A stretch of DNA of 64,000 nucleotides. Origin: Desmospora activa DSM 45169 (lineage in GTDB: Bacteria; Bacillota; Bacilli; Thermoactinomycetales; DSM-45169). Within the stretch, counting starts at the first letter, position 1, and each line of letters opens with the position of its first letter. Location: contig NZ_PZZP01000001.1 of the NCBI RefSeq assembly GCF_003046315.1, forward strand, positions 930,001 to 994,000, in the 5' to 3' direction. Positions 52,890-61,470 of the stretch are shown here, piece after piece. The notes beneath the pieces are model-generated. The model did no database searches, was not told the DNA's origin, and saw only the letters and a list, made by a program, of their open reading frames with translations. The position numbers and the translations under genes are program-made.

Positions 52890-53897
52890 ATGAAATCCTT
52901 ACATCAAATCTTGGACACCATGCGTCTGCCCAACGGCGCTTATGTAGCTAGCCCATCCCGGGATTATTCTTATGTGTGGATTCGGGATGTGTGCTATACG
53001 GTTCTACCTTATCTAACTCAGCCGTGTGATCGCTATGAACGAGCGTATCATGCACTGTTTGATCTGTTTCGCCGCTATGAGTGGAAGATCGATATTCATA
53101 CAACAAAAAAACCGCAACATCTTTATGAATATATCCATGCTCGCTATGATAAAAATTTAGTCGAGATTGACCAGCCGTGGGGACACGCCCAAAATGACGC
53201 GATCGGTTTGTTTTTATGGGGAGTAGCTCAGGGAGTACGCCATGGCAAACCGGTGTTGCGGGATCAAAACGATCAGGTGATCGTCGAGAAATTGGTCCGT
53301 TACCTCGGCTGTGTGGAGTATTGGCAGCATGCGGATAACGGAATGTGGGAGGAAAATATGGAAGTGCATGCCTCTAGTGTGGGGGCATGTGTCTCGGGGT
53401 TGCAAGCGGTGCGGCTTTTGGCGGATGTCCCACTTGAGTGGATTGAGCGGGGAAAGCAGACACTGCAACGCTTGCTTCCTTTTGAAAGCGATACCAAAGA
53501 GGTGGATTTAGCGCTTCTCTCACTGATCTATCCCCATCAGGTGGTGGATCGGCAGATGGCCCACACCATTTTAGAACGCGTAGCCGAGGGATTGGAGCGG
53601 AAGCGGGGCGTAATTCGTTACAAAAATGACCAATACTATTATGCTGGTGCAGAAGCGGAGTGGTGTTTTGGCTTTCCCTGGTTGGGTTTGTGCTGGTGTT
53701 GGCTGGGCGATCATAGACAAGCGCAGAAATATATGGATAAAACCTGTTCTATCTTACCAGCGGACGGCTGCTTGCCGGAGTTGTATATCGGAGGGACGGA
53801 TTGTCCCAACGGTAATACTCCCTTGGCCTGGGGTGTGGCTATGACGATGCTCTTGCTGAATCAGGTGCAAAATCAAGGACTTTCACAGGCGGGTTAA
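52890..53897 (+). CDS. GH15-like glucoamylase/alpha-glucosidase family protein
   Basis: 335 residues, (alpha/alpha)6-barrel of GH15 type: R-D-Y-S-Y-V-W-I-R-D near 28-37, Q-N-D-A near 101, W-E-E-N near 157 and E-A-E-W-C-F near 266. Shorter than secreted glucoamylases and with no signal peptide, so it acts in the cytoplasm, perhaps on the glucan made by the neighbouring genes. GAGGAGGG sets the start at 52890. The 286 bases before it hold no clear gene. Confidence 0.82.
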   Translation: MKSLHQILDTMRLPNGAYVASPSRDYSYVWIRDVCYTVLPYLTQPCDRYERAYHALFDLFRRYEWKIDIHTTKKPQHLYEYIHARYDKNLVEIDQPWGHAQNDAIGLFLWGVAQGVRHGKPVLRDQNDQVIVEKLVRYLGCVEYWQHADNGMWEENMEVHASSVGACVSGLQAVRLLADVPLEWIERGKQTLQRLLPFESDTKEVDLALLSLIYPHQVVDRQMAHTILERVAEGLERKRGVIRYKNDQYYYAGAEAEWCFGFPWLGLCWCWLGDHRQAQKYMDKTCSILPADGCLPELYIGGTDCPNGNTPLAWGVAMTMLLLNQVQNQGLSQAG

Positions 53898-53976
53898 ATG
53901 CTTGGTTTTAACCAGGAGACCTGTCTTGGCGTTCAGATTGGTGACCAAGTGGGCCTGAGTCCCGATTTCCGTTTTC

Positions 53977-53997
53977 GCGCCTGCTGGCGCTTTTTTT
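53977..53997 (+). terminator. Terminator after the GH15 gene
   Basis: GCGCC-TGCT-GGCGC followed by seven T. Confidence 0.9.
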
Positions 53998-54018
53998 ACT
54001 TTTCTTTTACAGAAATCG

Positions 54019-54047
54019 TTGACAAACCGACGGTCGGTTTTTAAGTT
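54019..54047 (+). promoter_or_regulatory. Promoter with TetR-type operator
   Basis: TTGACA at 54019-54024, 17-base spacer, TAAGTT at 54042-54047. The spacer is filled by an 8-base inverted repeat AAACCGAC-G-GTCGGTTT, the shape of TetR-family operators. It controls the DoxX gene; the regulator is not in the window. Confidence 0.65.
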
Positions 54048-54114
54048 AGAGGTAGGATGTTAATCCAATTTGTTTCTTTGGCAAAATGATAAGAAATCTA
54101 GAAGGAGAATGCCG

Positions 54115-54564
54115 ATGTTAGTTCTATTGATCTTACTCAGCGTTTATCTGCTATTGACGGTGATTGCTAAAGTTAGCGCTGGCCGCTATTTTTCCACCGC
54201 TAAAATAAGAGGTTGTTACGCCATGTGTGCGATGTTGTTTTTTACCGGTGTCAGTCATTTTGTCATGGTTGAACCATTTGTCGAGATGATTCCTGTATGG
54301 CTTCCATACCCGTTTTGGATTAATATGGGGGCCGGAGTGGTTGAATTGTTGCTAGGGTTGGGACTGTTGTTTAAGCGAACCCGGAAAGTAAGCGGATGGC
54401 TGTTGGCTGTCTTTTTTGTACTGGTATTTCCGGCTAATATCAATAACGCCATCTATGGAAATGAAATTCCGGGTGGATTAAACAATATCCCTTATTACCC
54501 TTGGATTCGGTTATTGTTTCAACCGGTTTATATCGTGTGGGCATTATGGTGCAGCAAAGAATGA
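54115..54564 (+). CDS. DoxX-family membrane protein
   Basis: 149 residues, four hydrophobic helices (2-20, 40-58, 72-92, 100-118), with the DoxX-like G-V-x-H-F and P-A-N-I-x-N-A-I-Y-G. Possibly respiratory or redox stress role by family. AGAAGGAG sets the ATG at 54115. Confidence 0.75.
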   Translation: MLVLLILLSVYLLLTVIAKVSAGRYFSTAKIRGCYAMCAMLFFTGVSHFVMVEPFVEMIPVWLPYPFWINMGAGVVELLLGLGLLFKRTRKVSGWLLAVFFVLVFPANINNAIYGNEIPGGLNNIPYYPWIRLLFQPVYIVWALWCSKE

Positions 54565-54614
54565 TCAGCATGATAAGATGGAATCATCAGTCGTGAGGGA
54601 AAGGATGTTTCTTC

Positions 54615-55112
54615 ATGAGTAAACCGGCTACTCCTTTCGTCATTCAGATAGTGGGGTATTCAGGGTCCGGAAAGACCACGTTGCTGACTGGAGTTGCGAG
54701 GTTGTTGACAAAGCGGGGCTGGAAAGTGGGTACTGTGAAACATCATCCCAAAGAGTGGGAGTGGGATCAACCCGGAAAAGATACTTGGAAACACCGTCAA
54801 GTTAGTACTGGACCGGTAGCCATCGTGTCACGAGATCGAACAGTGATCGAGTGGCCCTATTCCGCCAGTCCTGAGGATTTGCTCCCTTTTTATCAGGGAG
54901 CGGATCTGGTGTTGGTGGAGGGCTTTAAACGGGCACACCATCATAAACTGGTGATGGTCCATCAGGAGGAGGATCGGGAGTTGTTAAACCTCCCCCATAT
55001 TATCGCCCTCGTCTCCTCTGATCCACAGCAGTGGTGTCAATGGGGGCGGTGCCTACATTGGGACGATGTGGAGAGTGTGGTGGAGATGATTACAGAAGCG
55101 GTGTGCAAATAA
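54615..55112 (+). CDS. mobB: Molybdopterin-guanine dinucleotide biosynthesis protein MobB
   Basis: 165 residues, P-loop G-Y-S-G-S-G-K-T-T at 14-22, V-G-T-V-K-H-H and L-V-L-V-E-G-F-K. GTP-binding accessory protein of molybdenum cofactor assembly. It is alone here, with no other moa/mob genes nearby. Confidence 0.92.
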   Translation: MSKPATPFVIQIVGYSGSGKTTLLTGVARLLTKRGWKVGTVKHHPKEWEWDQPGKDTWKHRQVSTGPVAIVSRDRTVIEWPYSASPEDLLPFYQGADLVLVEGFKRAHHHKLVMVHQEEDRELLNLPHIIALVSSDPQQWCQWGRCLHWDDVESVVEMITEAVCK

Positions 55113-55173
55113 TGGAATAGTTGAGCTTGGTAGGAATAGTGTGTAAAATTTAATTATTGAAGGGGGGAACGGA

Positions 55174-55515
55174 ATGCTCGATCAAATGGTTAAATCACAA
55201 AGAGCAAAAAAGGGATTTCGAATCACAGCTGTCATTTTGGGTATCTTCGGCATATTGGCGGCAATATTAATTTTATTGATGGTGGCTTCGATATTTTTGT
55301 ACGATAGTGGGCAAGGGCAACCCCATTTTTTCATCGTGACTATTTTCCTGCCGCTTATTTTGACCGTTGGAGTCACCTCTTCCCTTGTAGGTGTCCTCTG
55401 TAACCGAAAAAACATCCTGTCATGGGCGGGAACGATCATCAATGGCCTTTTCGGTTTCGCTTTTTTTGCATTAATCTATGGTGGGCCCATTATTTTTAGA
55501 CTTATCTATGATTAG
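55174..55515 (+). CDS. Membrane protein, three helices
   Basis: 113 residues: basic N-terminus, then three hydrophobic segments (20-45, 52-72, 82-108). GGGGGGA precedes the ATG. No family recognised. Confidence 0.7.
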   Translation: MLDQMVKSQRAKKGFRITAVILGIFGILAAILILLMVASIFLYDSGQGQPHFFIVTIFLPLILTVGVTSSLVGVLCNRKNILSWAGTIINGLFGFAFFALIYGGPIIFRLIYD

Positions 55516-55549
55516 ACTCTTGGCAATACTTTTTAGTTGGAGGTGTGAT

Positions 55550-55972
55550 ATGAAACCACGAATTACGGTCATTACGTTGGGCGTAGACGATTTGGAGCGG
55601 GCGTTGCAATTTTATCGAGATGGACTGGGATTTCCAACACAAGGGATCATAGGGAAAGAATTCGAGCATGGAGCGGTTGCCTTTTTTGACTTACAAGCTG
55701 GCTTAAAATTGGCGATTTGGAATCGTAAAGATCTGGCCCATGAGGCTAAAGTCCCGTTGACTGCATCGAGCCCGACCGAATTTACAATCGGCCATAATGT
55801 TCCTAGCAAAGAAGAAGTGGATGAAGTGATGGAACAAGCCAAACAAGCAGGAGCAATCATTACCGATCCTGCTCACGAAACCTTTTGGGGTGGATACTCA
55901 GGCCATTTCCAAGATCCGGATGGTCATTTGTGGGAAGTCGTTTGGAATCCCGATTGGGAGTCTATAGAATAA
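55550..55972 (+). CDS. VOC/glyoxalase-family protein
   Basis: 140 residues of two beta-alpha-beta-beta-beta modules: D-D-L-E-R-A-L-x-F-Y-R-D-G-L-G-F at 14-29 and G-H-F-Q-D-P-D-G-H-L-W-E-V at the end. Metal ligand Glu at the C-terminal W-E-V. Substrate unknown; similar to bleomycin-resistance/dioxygenase-like proteins. GGAGGTGTGAT sets the start at 55550. Confidence 0.88.
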   Translation: MKPRITVITLGVDDLERALQFYRDGLGFPTQGIIGKEFEHGAVAFFDLQAGLKLAIWNRKDLAHEAKVPLTASSPTEFTIGHNVPSKEEVDEVMEQAKQAGAIITDPAHETFWGGYSGHFQDPDGHLWEVVWNPDWESIE

Positions 55973-56143
55973 CGCCACGTTCCTATAAGATAAAAATAGT
56001 CGAAAAATGATTCCTTTTATTAAAAAAAAGGGTTTACAAACGGGTGTTCCTATGTTAATCTAGAGTCAGTTGATTGATAGAAGTAGTTGATGTACTTTAA
56101 CTAAATAATGATGATAGATCAATATAACTAAAATCATCATAAA

Positions 56144-56358
56144 GCGATGTTTAGCATTCATGTACGGCGATACGCCGTATGTGCAAGAACGTTTGGCATC
56201 CTTCACCCAACTTCACTCTACTTCGGCAGACAGGGCTTTTAGGTGGCAGTAAGCGATACTGCCTGAATAGACGTGGCCCCAGTATCGCTTTTATGCCACC
56301 TAGTAGGCCCTGTCTGTTCAGTGGTAAAGTTAGCTCTGGAGGGTTTAGTAAACATCGC
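56144..56358 (+). ncRNA. Retron msr-msd RNA, copy A
   Basis: 215 bases closed by the 9-bp stem GCGATGTTT/AAACATCGC (a1/a2). AGC follows a1 directly, the place of the branching guanosine in retron RNAs. Then an 11-bp msr hairpin with loop ATA (GTACGGCG-ATA-CGCCGTAT), a stem AACTT/AAGTT, and a long msd hairpin (about 56227-56320) made of CAGACAGGGC/GCCCTGTCTG, TAGGTGGCA/TGCCACCTA and AAGCGATACTG/CAGTATCGCTT around an 18-base loop. TTTACA near 56032 and TAATCT downstream may be its promoter. It precedes the accessory and reverse transcriptase genes. Confidence 0.75.
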
Positions 56359-56421
56359 ACAGTAGTATTCCGTTAGTTTAGTCAAGATTTAAAATTGCTC
56401 CATAAATTTTCGTTACTAGTC

Positions 56422-56451
56422 TTGACAATATTCGACACCTTCAATTAATAT
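56422..56451 (+). promoter_or_regulatory. Promoter of the second msr-msd RNA
   Basis: TTGACA at 56422-56427, an 18-base gap and TAATAT at 56446-56451. Transcription would start about 15 bases before the a1 arm of copy B, and a terminator follows that copy, so it is its own transcription unit. Confidence 0.6.
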
Positions 56452-56472
56452 GGAGAAGGAAATCATCAATGA

Positions 56473-56684
56473 ACGGTGTTTAGCATGGTTGTGCGGCGAT
56501 ACGCCGTATGTGCAAGTACGTTTGACATCCTTCACCCGGCTTCGCTCTACTTTGGCACACCTGCCCTCTAGGGGTCCCGGTGACGTCTGCCTGAGTAAGC
56601 GTAGCTACAGACTGTCACCGGGACCCCTAGAGGGCAGGTGTGTTCAGTGGCAAAGCCAACTCGATAGGGTTTAGTGAACACCGT
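56473..56684 (+). ncRNA. Retron msr-msd RNA, copy B
   Basis: 212 bases with the same plan as copy A: a1/a2 ACGGTGTT/AACACCGT, AGC behind a1, msr hairpin GCGGCG-ATA-CGCCGT, stem GGCTT/AAGCC, then an msd hairpin with a 29-bp perfect stem (56556-56584 with 56614-56642), a bulged T, 5 more pairs and an 18-base loop. The msd arms are unrelated to those of copy A, but the loop has the same length and 12 of 18 identical bases. Paired changes between copies (A-T to G-C in a1/a2; AACTT/AAGTT to GGCTT/AAGCC) support the fold. Confidence 0.78.
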
Positions 56685-56687
56685 ATC

Positions 56688-56723
56688 AAACTCCCTGACC
56701 AATTTCGGTCGGGGAGTTTTTTT
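56688..56723 (+). terminator. Terminator behind msr-msd copy B
   Basis: AAACTCCCTGACC-AATTTC-GGTCGGGGAGTTT followed by four more T. It separates the RNA from the protein operon, whose own promoter region (TTGACA near 56751 or TTGACG near 56763) follows. Confidence 0.9.
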
Positions 56724-56893
56724 ATTGTGCCTGAGAAATTAATTCCAAGTTGACAGACAAAAATGTTGACGATAAACGACATCATTCGATAAAATGAAGG
56801 CGAACAAACTTTCTGTTGCCTGTGATCATGAATGGAAGTATTTTTAGGGTTTTATTTCTCTGTCATTTTTGAAAACAGAGGAGGAGGAAAGCC

Positions 56894-59788
56894 ATGGATA
56901 AACAAAAGCCATTTCCATCAAACGAGGCAAAAAATGCCGCAGATAACAGAGAACGGCCTTCATTTGAAGAAAACAAGATCGTGTCAACTGGGTCAGCGGA
57001 CGGAAAGATGAAAGATCGTCCACAATCAACAGATACATCAGAAACTTCCACAAAAGAAGCGGCTGCTTCATCTGTTGAGGAACAACCGAAACATGTGGCT
57101 TGGTGGAAGGAAGAAAAGCCGGAAAGATCACTGTCGCCACAATTGCAACAGTTGTTAGACGAAGCAGATGAGTCATTTGTAGAGCGGTTTTTGGAAGCGC
57201 AGAAAAAGGCAGAAGACGGTACTTGGCTGTGGACATTGTATCTGGATGGTCGACCGTTGGCTAGAGAAGCGCTGAAGCGAGCGTTAAAGGAAAAATACAA
57301 CTTAACTCGAAAGCTTCGCTATTATTCCTATACAAAAACCCTTTGGATTGTACCTTTTCAATATGGATATACCCGTTACATCAAAGCGATCTATAAACTG
57401 GCGGAAAATCGCCGGGATGCGGAAGTTTGGGGAATCATAGCGTGGCGTTTTGATACGGGCCAGCCAAATAGAGGAACGCGAGAAGTTCCGGTTTGGAAAG
57501 AGAATGAGGCAGAAGCTGACAATTACGATTGGGAGTTTAGAACGGATTCTACATATAAAGAAAATACCCACTACTATATGCGTCGCCGTACCTGGCGCTT
57601 TCTGCGGGAATTGGGTAAAGCCGGAGATTCGGATTATGTTCCCATGGCGACAGAAGCGCTGTTGCAATATCGGGATATACGGGATAATTATTGGGAAAAG
57701 TCCGTTTATGATCTCTGGTTGTTTAACCATATCTTGCATCGACACAGCAAACGGATGACAAACACAAAGATTAAACGGTGGGGTTATCCTAAGGCTCGAT
57801 ACACGCCGTCCAAAGTGCGCTGGGAGCCCACGGGTCATAAACCTGCTACCGTAAACGAGCGGGAAGAAGCGTTTCCGGAGTTATGGGATCATGCACCAGA
57901 ACCGCTGATGCGACTGTTGCTGGAATCCCAGGATCGAGCAAAGGAAAGTTACATCATTTCTTTTGCCGCCAAAACGTTACGTCAATCCCATCAACAATAT
58001 CTACGAGAATTGCCGTTGGAAACATTTTTACAGCTCCTTCATTCCGACCACCCGGACCGACGTGCCTTTGCAGTGGAAGAAATAAGAGCACGACAAGATG
58101 CTGACAACCCTTCCGCTGAGCTGCTGTTTGGGTTACTGGATAGCCAATATGCCGATGTGATTCAGTTTGCCGCCCAGGCACTACGTCATTTTCACCAAAA
58201 ATACTTACGTGAGTTGCCGATAGAGACATTTCAGCAGCTGTTGGAATCTGACCATTCGGATCGCCGCGCCTTTGCAGCAGCGGAGATATTGGCACGACAA
58301 GATGCGAAAAATCCTACTGTTGACGATCTGTTAGCCATGCTAGACAGCGAACACTCCGAAATCAGGGCCAAGGTGATCGAGTATAGCGAAAAAGGCGCCT
58401 CTCGTTGGAAAGTGGAATGCTGTCACGATGCAATGGCTGGGGTAGTGGGATGGTTGGATAAGGAAATGAAGGAAAAGCACAACGCCTCCCATGAAACTGG
58501 AAAAATCCTTTACCTGACGAATGCTGGTCGGGATTGGGTGGCTTTTCTTCGGCCAATCTTAGAACAGATTAAACAACGAGATCAAGTGACAATCCAATTG
58601 GCGCAACGGTTTCATGTGGTTATGATAGAGGAATTTTTCCTGGAACAAGTCCCCGACCTGATCCGACGAGCTGAAGAAAGCGGGACTCCTTTTACCGCCG
58701 CTGACCTGCTTCCCTTCTTTATCAGCATAAAAAAAGAAGTGCGAGACGAAGTCCAGCGCATTCTGCGGGAACGATTCGGTCAGCTGCAGGTAGATGCCGA
58801 CTTCTTGGTTCAATGGGCCTCCCTTCCTGGGGAAGAACATCGTTATTATGTGGTGCAGCTATTGAGCGATATGCGTTTTCATATGGTCCCGGTGTTGCCG
58901 GAGTTTCTGCAGACGCTGTGGCGGCGGATGAAATCACCGGATGTGCCGGAGGAGACACGGGAATTTTTGCGCGATGATCTGCTGGGGAGTGTGTATTTAG
59001 AGGAGGTAGCTACCGCTCCACTGGAAAAAGTCTTACGCCTCTTTGACAGTGATGATGTGGGGCTGCAAAGTTTTGGAGGGCGTCTGCTGGAGATAAATCC
59101 ACCTCATCCCCAAGAGTTGAGTGAGGGGCAAATGCTTGCACTGGCTCACAGTCCGGTAGCGGCTGTACGACGACAAACCTGGGGGATGTTGGAGGAGGTA
59201 CGAGAGAAACAGATACCGGATCTGTTGTTTAACCTAGCGGAGACAGATTGGGATGATACCCGTCAATGGGCGGTAGCGCGGATTGAAGCACTCCCGCAAG
59301 GGCAAGTGACGTCGGAGTTGATCTATGGTTTGTTGGATAGTGCCCGGGAAGATATCCAGCAGTTGGCGATGCGATTGGTACGAGAATATCGGAAACATCT
59401 GGACGAGGTGGAGTTGCTCTTGCGCGCTGGTGAAAGCCCATATATGTCTGTGCAATTGTTTGCCCTGGAGATCGGGGAGAAAATTGTTTGGAATCCGGAC
59501 CGGCTACGGCGTATGGAACGCTTTTTCCGGACGGTGTTGTTTCGAGTGCAAAAAGGTCGTCCTTTAAAAGATCGCACCCTTCAGTTGTTGCAGCGACTTG
59601 GTCAACAAAATCGAGAGATGGCGACGGAAGTGGTGCCGATCTTGGGGGATTATGCCCGCAACGGGGGTAAGGGAGATTTTTCGCGAGTGATGGTGATACT
59701 GACACAGATCCGTTCCCGTTATCCTGAGGTGGGTTCGCCACTCCGTATTGAAACCGAAGAGGCTGCTAACGGAGGACTTTACGAGTAG
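56894..59788 (+). CDS. HEAT-like repeat protein of the retron operon
   Basis: 964 residues. Low-complexity acidic N-terminus to about 90, an unassigned domain to 320 (W-L-W-T-L-Y-L-D-G-R-P, Y-T-R-Y-I-K-A-I-Y-K-L-A), then alpha-helical repeats to the end. Two adjacent repeats of 71 residues are near copies (R-E-L-P-x-E-T-F-x-Q-L-L and D-R-R-A-F-A). No enzymatic motif is visible, so it may be a scaffold or sensor for the reverse transcriptase-DNA complex. GGAGGAGGA sets the ATG. Operon with the SWIM and RT genes, 13 bases to the next start. Confidence 0.75.
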   Translation: MDKQKPFPSNEAKNAADNRERPSFEENKIVSTGSADGKMKDRPQSTDTSETSTKEAAASSVEEQPKHVAWWKEEKPERSLSPQLQQLLDEADESFVERFLEAQKKAEDGTWLWTLYLDGRPLAREALKRALKEKYNLTRKLRYYSYTKTLWIVPFQYGYTRYIKAIYKLAENRRDAEVWGIIAWRFDTGQPNRGTREVPVWKENEAEADNYDWEFRTDSTYKENTHYYMRRRTWRFLRELGKAGDSDYVPMATEALLQYRDIRDNYWEKSVYDLWLFNHILHRHSKRMTNTKIKRWGYPKARYTPSKVRWEPTGHKPATVNEREEAFPELWDHAPEPLMRLLLESQDRAKESYIISFAAKTLRQSHQQYLRELPLETFLQLLHSDHPDRRAFAVEEIRARQDADNPSAELLFGLLDSQYADVIQFAAQALRHFHQKYLRELPIETFQQLLESDHSDRRAFAAAEILARQDAKNPTVDDLLAMLDSEHSEIRAKVIEYSEKGASRWKVECCHDAMAGVVGWLDKEMKEKHNASHETGKILYLTNAGRDWVAFLRPILEQIKQRDQVTIQLAQRFHVVMIEEFFLEQVPDLIRRAEESGTPFTAADLLPFFISIKKEVRDEVQRILRERFGQLQVDADFLVQWASLPGEEHRYYVVQLLSDMRFHMVPVLPEFLQTLWRRMKSPDVPEETREFLRDDLLGSVYLEEVATAPLEKVLRLFDSDDVGLQSFGGRLLEINPPHPQELSEGQMLALAHSPVAAVRRQTWGMLEEVREKQIPDLLFNLAETDWDDTRQWAVARIEALPQGQVTSELIYGLLDSAREDIQQLAMRLVREYRKHLDEVELLLRAGESPYMSVQLFALEIGEKIVWNPDRLRRMERFFRTVLFRVQKGRPLKDRTLQLLQRLGQQNREMATEVVPILGDYARNGGKGDFSRVMVILTQIRSRYPEVGSPLRIETEEAANGGLYE

Positions 59789-59801
59789 GAGGATGGAATC
59801 G

Positions 59802-61442
59802 ATGCAATTTCAACAAACCTATGCTCGACCGAGTGCCGTCAGCAACACCGGCGGAAAGACGGTAGTCCGCTTTGCCCCGGATCTAGGGAGGGAGCCGACG
59901 TTTTTTCAAGGAAAAATGGCGGATCCGCTTTTATACCGTGATGCGATGTGTGCGCTGCGTGATGTGGTCGTTTCCGATCTCAACTACAAGCCAAAGGATC
60001 ACAGTGTGTATCAAGCCTGGGTACAGCAGCAGTACCTGATCGATATCGCCGATGTGGTTGCCAAAAAGTCCAGTATCGGCACACAGATGAAGGAGATTCA
60101 ATCGCAACTACAAGTGTTGGAACGGCGGCGGGATCAACGGATGGGCGATTTTTATAAAGCGCAGCAACGTTATTTTGACTATCTCTATAAACACGATAAA
60201 ACCGCGTGGTGGGTGCTTGACCCGGTTATTACAGTAGCACCGGATCAGGTCTTTTTTGAAGCCTTTTCCCTGGACGAATCCTCCTACGGCCGGTTGGCGG
60301 TGCAGGAGCATGCCTTTACCGATGTACGGGAGTACCAGTATGGAACCACCAATATCGACTTTTCCGATAGCCTCTATGATGAGTTGCAGCGGATGCGTAC
60401 CTACCGGCCTACGGATTTTCAGATTGATCCTAGCGGCTTTACCGTAGAGACGGAAGGTCGAGATGTATATAAAGAGCAAAAGATCGATGTGCCCGCCAGC
60501 TGGATTCGAGGGTTTTTACAAGTGCAATCGGCGATGAGCATGCCGGTAACATCCTTTGATGTGGAACCGATTGATCTCTACAATATCTTAAACTTTTTGC
60601 GTAAAAATCGCGAACGAAAAAGTCCTCGCTCTCTGCGTTTTATTCTTCGTCCTGGTGAGCCGGTACAGTTGGTGATTGAGCCATGGAATGAGGAGTTAAC
60701 CTTTAGCGGTTCCATCTATGAAGGTAATGAGAGCAAGGAAATTCGCACTTGGGGGCGCCGCCGTCTGTTCCTGTTGGAACGCTTATTACCCTTGTCGCGT
60801 CGAATTACAATTCATCTGTTGGGAACGGGCTTGCCCAGCTTCTATGTGGCAGATTTGGGTCCGCTTAGCTTTACCTTGGGACTCTCTGGCTGGACGCGCA
60901 ATGATTGGGCAGGTGCAGGTAACTTTGACCTTTTACTGGGAGGTGCCAAAGCCAACCCGCGGGAAAGCGCACGTGTTCACGCCCACCTAAAGGCAAAACA
61001 GCTGGGCACAGTAGACCAGTTGGCCAATGGGGCGGGGATGGAGACGGATGTGGCTGTAGCCGCATTGCGTCAGTTATGCAGTGCCGGCCGGGTGATGTTT
61101 GATCTGGAGACGGGAAAATATCGCTTGCGGGAGTTAACGCGGGAGCCTCTGCCGTTGGAGCAGCTCCAGTACGCCAATCCTCGTGAGGAAAAAGCGAATC
61201 GTCTGTTACAGGAGGGGCGAGTCTCCCTCGATTCCCGGTTGACATTGAGCGATGGTGGAGTGGATCTGGAAGGAAAGGTAGAGGGAAGAAGTCGCACGTT
61301 TCAGCCCTCGCTGTCTTTGGATCGGGATGGGCGTATGGTACGAGCACGATGCTCCTGCTGGTTTTATAAGCAAAACCGCTTAATGCAAGGACCTTGTGAG
61401 CATATCATGGCGTTGTTGTTGGATCATCGCAGTCGGAATTAA
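59802..61442 (+). CDS. SWIM zinc-finger protein of the retron operon
   Basis: 546 residues. SWIM finger at the C-terminus: C517-x-C519, C532-x-H534 (R-C-S-C-W-F and G-P-C-E-H). The long N-terminal part is unassigned; it has a coiled coil near 85-115 and a likely winged helix near 400-450 (T-V-D-Q-L-A-N-G-A-G). SWIM fingers bind nucleic acid or protein. AGGAGG lies 9 bases before the ATG at 59802, so earlier ATGs are not used. Probable effector or adaptor of the retron; inference from operon. Confidence 0.78.
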   Translation: MQFQQTYARPSAVSNTGGKTVVRFAPDLGREPTFFQGKMADPLLYRDAMCALRDVVVSDLNYKPKDHSVYQAWVQQQYLIDIADVVAKKSSIGTQMKEIQSQLQVLERRRDQRMGDFYKAQQRYFDYLYKHDKTAWWVLDPVITVAPDQVFFEAFSLDESSYGRLAVQEHAFTDVREYQYGTTNIDFSDSLYDELQRMRTYRPTDFQIDPSGFTVETEGRDVYKEQKIDVPASWIRGFLQVQSAMSMPVTSFDVEPIDLYNILNFLRKNRERKSPRSLRFILRPGEPVQLVIEPWNEELTFSGSIYEGNESKEIRTWGRRRLFLLERLLPLSRRITIHLLGTGLPSFYVADLGPLSFTLGLSGWTRNDWAGAGNFDLLLGGAKANPRESARVHAHLKAKQLGTVDQLANGAGMETDVAVAALRQLCSAGRVMFDLETGKYRLRELTREPLPLEQLQYANPREEKANRLLQEGRVSLDSRLTLSDGGVDLEGKVEGRSRTFQPSLSLDRDGRMVRARCSCWFYKQNRLMQGPCEHIMALLLDHRSRN

Positions 61443-61470
61443 TAGATAAAAATGACAGAGGAGGGGGAGC

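Noticed and set aside
52733-52951. Small open frame before the GH15 gene
   Set aside because: No ribosome site, odd composition, and it overlaps the well-supported GH15 start.
56144-56684. Two large inverted repeats read as MITEs or transposon ends
   Set aside because: They lack target duplications and transposase, show compensating pair changes, carry AGC behind the closing stem, and stand before a retron-type RT; the msr-msd reading explains more.
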